This document shows positions 61,332 to 64,000 of a DNA stretch of 64,000 nucleotides, piece by piece. The DNA is taken from NCBI GenBank assembly GCA_950097015.1, contig CATNEN010000001.1, forward strand, positions 13,289,501 through 13,353,500. The letters run 5' to 3'. Under the pieces are notes generated by a model, which saw only the letters and a program-made list of their open reading frames with translations, did not search any database and was not told the origin of the DNA. Source of the DNA: Macrostomum hystrix. Taxonomy: Eukaryota; Platyhelminthes; Macrostomidae. The number at the start of each line of letters is the position of its first letter. Position 1 is the first letter of the stretch. The translations under genes were made by a program, and so were the position numbers.

Positions 61332-64000
61332 ATGTCCGACAGCAAAACGACAGCTACAGCAGCACCAGCAGCAGCGCTAGACCTGTCCTGTTTAGCAAAC
61401 GGTGTGCCATTGTGCCCGTTGCCAAGTGCCTATGAACCGGATCCCAGCTTACCGCACGCTCCCGTACGCAGAGGCAACAGTGTTTTGTCTCGCACCGAGA
61501 AGCGTCTGGCTGTTCGCAACGCTTTGCGCTATCTTCCTTCTGATCTGCACAGCATCCTAGCTAAAGAGTTTGCTGAGGAGCTTACTCGCTACGGTCACAT
61601 CTACATGTACCGGTTCAGGCCCCGGTTTCCTATCAAAGCCTATCCAGTAGATTGGTATCCGGGCAAGTGTCTGGCTGGCCGAGTTATTATGCTAATGATC
61701 TGCAATAATCTAGACCCGGATGTGGCGCAGTTTCCCGAGGAACTAGTTACCTACGGTGGCAATGGGCAGGTGTTCTCTAATTGGGCACAGTTCTGGATCA
61801 CTATGCGCTACCTAGCTGAGCTAACTGATGGCTGTACACTCACTCTGCACTCCGGACATCCCATGGGATTGTTCCCCAGCTCGGTGGGATCTCCGCGTCT
61901 GATCGTCACTAACGGCATGATGGTACCAAATCATTCAACACCGGACGGATACGAGAGATTGTTCGCATTGGGAGTGACACAGTTTGGCCAGATGACTGCA
62001 GGCAGCTTCTGCTATATTGGACCCCAGGTGAGTCTGCACACAGGCACACACTTGTGTGCGTCTGTCCTGACTTTCTCAGCGTGTAGCTTGACATCAGTAG
62101 GGGTAGAAATTTAGGTGGATGCAGCGGCTGCGCCTCCTCCACACCCCAGTCCATGGACTGACAATTTTGCCCATTTCGCTGATTCCTGAGCACACACTCA
62201 CACATGGTGTGTACATCTGCCCTTAATAATTTCATCGTCAGGCAGTGTACACTCTCACTGTACCTTGGAGGTTGGCCCTCAAGGGCGGAAATTGCACGAA
62301 AATCATCCAAGCCTTCTCTCCGCGGCTGCGCCCCAAATGAATGTGGCCTCGCCGCGGAATCGAGCTCAGGGACCTTGTTGCGAGAGGCAAACCCGTTAGA
62401 CAGCTCTGCCACTCGCCCCCTATCTATCAATATTAAATTGTGTCGCATCAATTGATCTATTTACTTCTCCCCCATCCTCAGGGCATTGTTCACGGCACCA
62501 CGCTGACTTTGCTGAACGCCGGTCGTCGAATGTTGACAGCAGGCGCTTCGGCAGCATCGCCGTCCTCGCCAACGCTGGCTACAATGGACAATCCGTTAGC
62601 CGGCCGAGTGTTTGTCAGCAGCGGTCTAGGCGGCATGAGCGGCGCTCAGGCCAAGGCTGCCGCCGTCTGCGGCTGCGTCGGGGTTATCGCCGAAGTGTCC
62701 GAAGAAGCTCTAGCCAAGCGGCACAGTCAGGGCTGGCTGGACGAGCGAGCCGACAGTCTGGACGACCTTCTTGATAGAATTCGGCGGCATCGCAGCCAAG
62801 GTCGCGGCGTCTCCATTGGTTACCATGGCAACGTGGTCGACGTCTGGGAACGCTTAGTTGAAGTGCACATGACTACCGGCGAATCGCTGGCTGACCTGGG
62901 CTCCGATCAGACTTCTTGTCACAATCCCTTCCTGGGCGGCTATTATCCTGTTGGAGTCGAGTATGAGGAGGCCAGGTGAGTTCTCTGAGCACACTTATCT
63001 ATGAGACTGAATGGGAACAGGTGTTCTAACTTAATTGGGGTGTTCTAAATTAACTAGGTTGTTCTAAATTAATTAGGGTGTTCTAAATTAATTAGGGTGT
63101 TCTAAACTAATTAGGGTGTTCTTAATTGATTAGGGTGTTCTAAATTAATTAAGGTGTTCTTAATTGATTAGGGTGTTCTAAATTAATTAGGGTATTCTAA
63201 CTAAGTTAGGGTGTTCTAAATAGGTTAGGGTGTTCTAGATTAATTTGTGTTGTCCATTAGAGTTTTATAAATCAACTGTACTGTTCTAAACTCAGAAAGG
63301 TGTTCTATTATCACTTTCCACTCCAGGCGCATGATGGACTCGGAACCTGACCACTTCCGGACTCTGGTTGAAGCCAGCCTTCGCCGTCAAGTGGAGGCCA
63401 TCAACTACCTGACAGAGAAGTGTCAGATGTACTTCTTTGACTACGGCAACGCCTTCCTTCTGCAGGCGTCGCGCGCTGGAGCGGACGTTCTGCTGCTAGC
63501 AGGCGATGGCGAAGACGCGTCCTGTTCAAGCGGTCCGCCCAGGTTTCGCTATCCGAGCTATGTGCAGGACATCATGGGCGATATTTTCTCTCTTGGCTTC
63601 GGCCCGTTCCGTTGGGTGTGCGCTTCTGGCCTGCCCGAGGATCTGGCTGTGACCGATGCACTGGCTGGCCAGGTTCTTGACCAACTGGCCTCGGAGCCCG
63701 ACCTGCCGCAGGCTATCGCTGTGCAGTACCGAGACAATCTGCGCTGGATTGGCGAAGCCGACTCGCACAAACTGGTGGTCGGTTCTCAGTCTCGCATCCT
63801 CTACTCAGATTTGAAGGGCCGCCTAGCCCTAGCCGAGGTGTTCAATAGCGCCGTTGCCAGCGGCCGTCTAGCCGGACCCGTGGTACTGAGTCGCGATCAT
63901 CACGATGTATCTGGCACGGACAGTCCATTCAGAGAGACTAGCAATATCACTGACGGCTCGGCTGTATGCGCCGACATGTCCGTCCACAATGTCCTCGGCG
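61332..64000 (+). CDS. UROC1: Urocanate hydratase, partial (runs off the window)
   Basis: Converts urocanate to imidazolone propionate, the second step of histidine breakdown, in the cytosol with bound NAD. Exons: 61332-62027 (phase 0 junction), 62482-62975 and 63327 to the window end; about 621 residues are present of a family that is usually near 680. Landmarks: YGHIYMYRFRP, YGGNGQVFSNWAQF (from 141), SGHPMGLFPS, QMTAGSFCYIGPQ/GIVHGT across the first junction, GLGGMSGAQAKAA (280-292, nucleotide-binding glycine loop), SDQTSCHNPF with the conserved Cys at 378, FRYPSYVQDIMGDIFSLGFG, and SRDHHDVSGTDSPFRETSN near the edge. The start is the first ATG, followed by a Thr/Ala-rich lead of about 15 residues. 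There is a small insertion (about 345-355 of exon 3 text, GDGEDASCSSGPP) where vertebrates have a shorter linker. No disruption seen. Confidence 0.96.
62117..62430 (-). mobile_element. tRNA-derived SINE in UROC1 intron 1
   Basis: On the minus strand: GGCGAGTGGCAGAGCTGTCT (A-box region), GAGCTCGATTCCGCGGCGAG (B-box region), TTTTCGTGCAATTTCCGCCC, AAGGTACAGTGAGAGTGTAC, TGTGTGCTCAGGAATCAGCG and CAGTCCATGGACTGGGG. It is the most complete copy of the family seen at 24.8 and 27.4 kb and is antisense to UROC1. The minus-strand frame of 180 codons across it is an artefact. Confidence 0.85.
63015..63245 (+). repeat. 19-bp array in UROC1 intron 2, about 12 copies
   Basis: Units GTGTTCTAAATTAATTAGG with drifted copies; phased this way they start GT and end AG(G) on the sense strand. 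The array occupies most of the 351-bp intron, between the donor (CAG/GTGAGT) and the acceptor at 63326. Confidence 0.92.

Noticed and set aside
61909-62451. Minus-strand 180-codon frame
   Set aside because: Runs across a SINE and the end of UROC1 exon 1; no conserved protein features.

Overview
This is a window of an animal nuclear genome, most likely a non-vertebrate. The evidence is four multi-exon genes with GT-AG introns whose products are metazoan proteins (the bHLH-PAS factor ARNT, a KIF21-type kinesin, urocanate hydratase and the release factor eRF1), together with tRNA-derived SINEs and Helitrons. The phylum cannot be fixed from the sequence. Roughly two fifths of the window is minisatellite DNA, at intergenic sites, in introns and inside Helitrons; nearly all the long open frames come from these arrays and are not genes.

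Layout. 1-21.5 kb has no recognisable gene. It holds arrays with units of 20, 40, 20, 18/15, 26, 20, 20/22 and 56 bp, a SINE with a 15-bp target-site duplication (7644-8239), and a 0.9-kb transposon with 173-bp inverted repeats around a transposase fragment (about 14174-15106). 21.57-25.47 kb (minus) is a divergent eRF1 gene in four coding exons. 26.55-32.82 kb (minus) is a complete ARNT gene in five coding exons, about 620 residues. 32.8-37.0 kb is AT-rich sequence with a GC-richer, promoter-like patch. 37.02-47.30 kb is a head-to-tail array of three non-autonomous Helitrons, each carrying an 18-bp and a 23-bp minisatellite. 47.3-50.55 kb is AT-rich and contains a small inverted-repeat element. 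50.56-59.9 kb (plus) is the motor and first coiled coil of KIF21. 61.33-64.0 kb (plus) is urocanate hydratase, running off the window end.

The genes have unrelated jobs (translation termination, transcription, microtubule transport, histidine breakdown) and show no operon-like link. The common thread is the introns. In several of them the tandem unit starts with GT and ends with AG on the sense strand, so an array is a row of potential 5' and 3' splice sites. In the last eRF1 intron the unit is a copy of the exon-intron junction itself, 21 bp long and open in frame, so choice of donor could add variable numbers of a heptapeptide. This is the most unusual signal in the window. The exon calls rest on reading-frame continuity and family resemblance only; no alignment or transcript was available.
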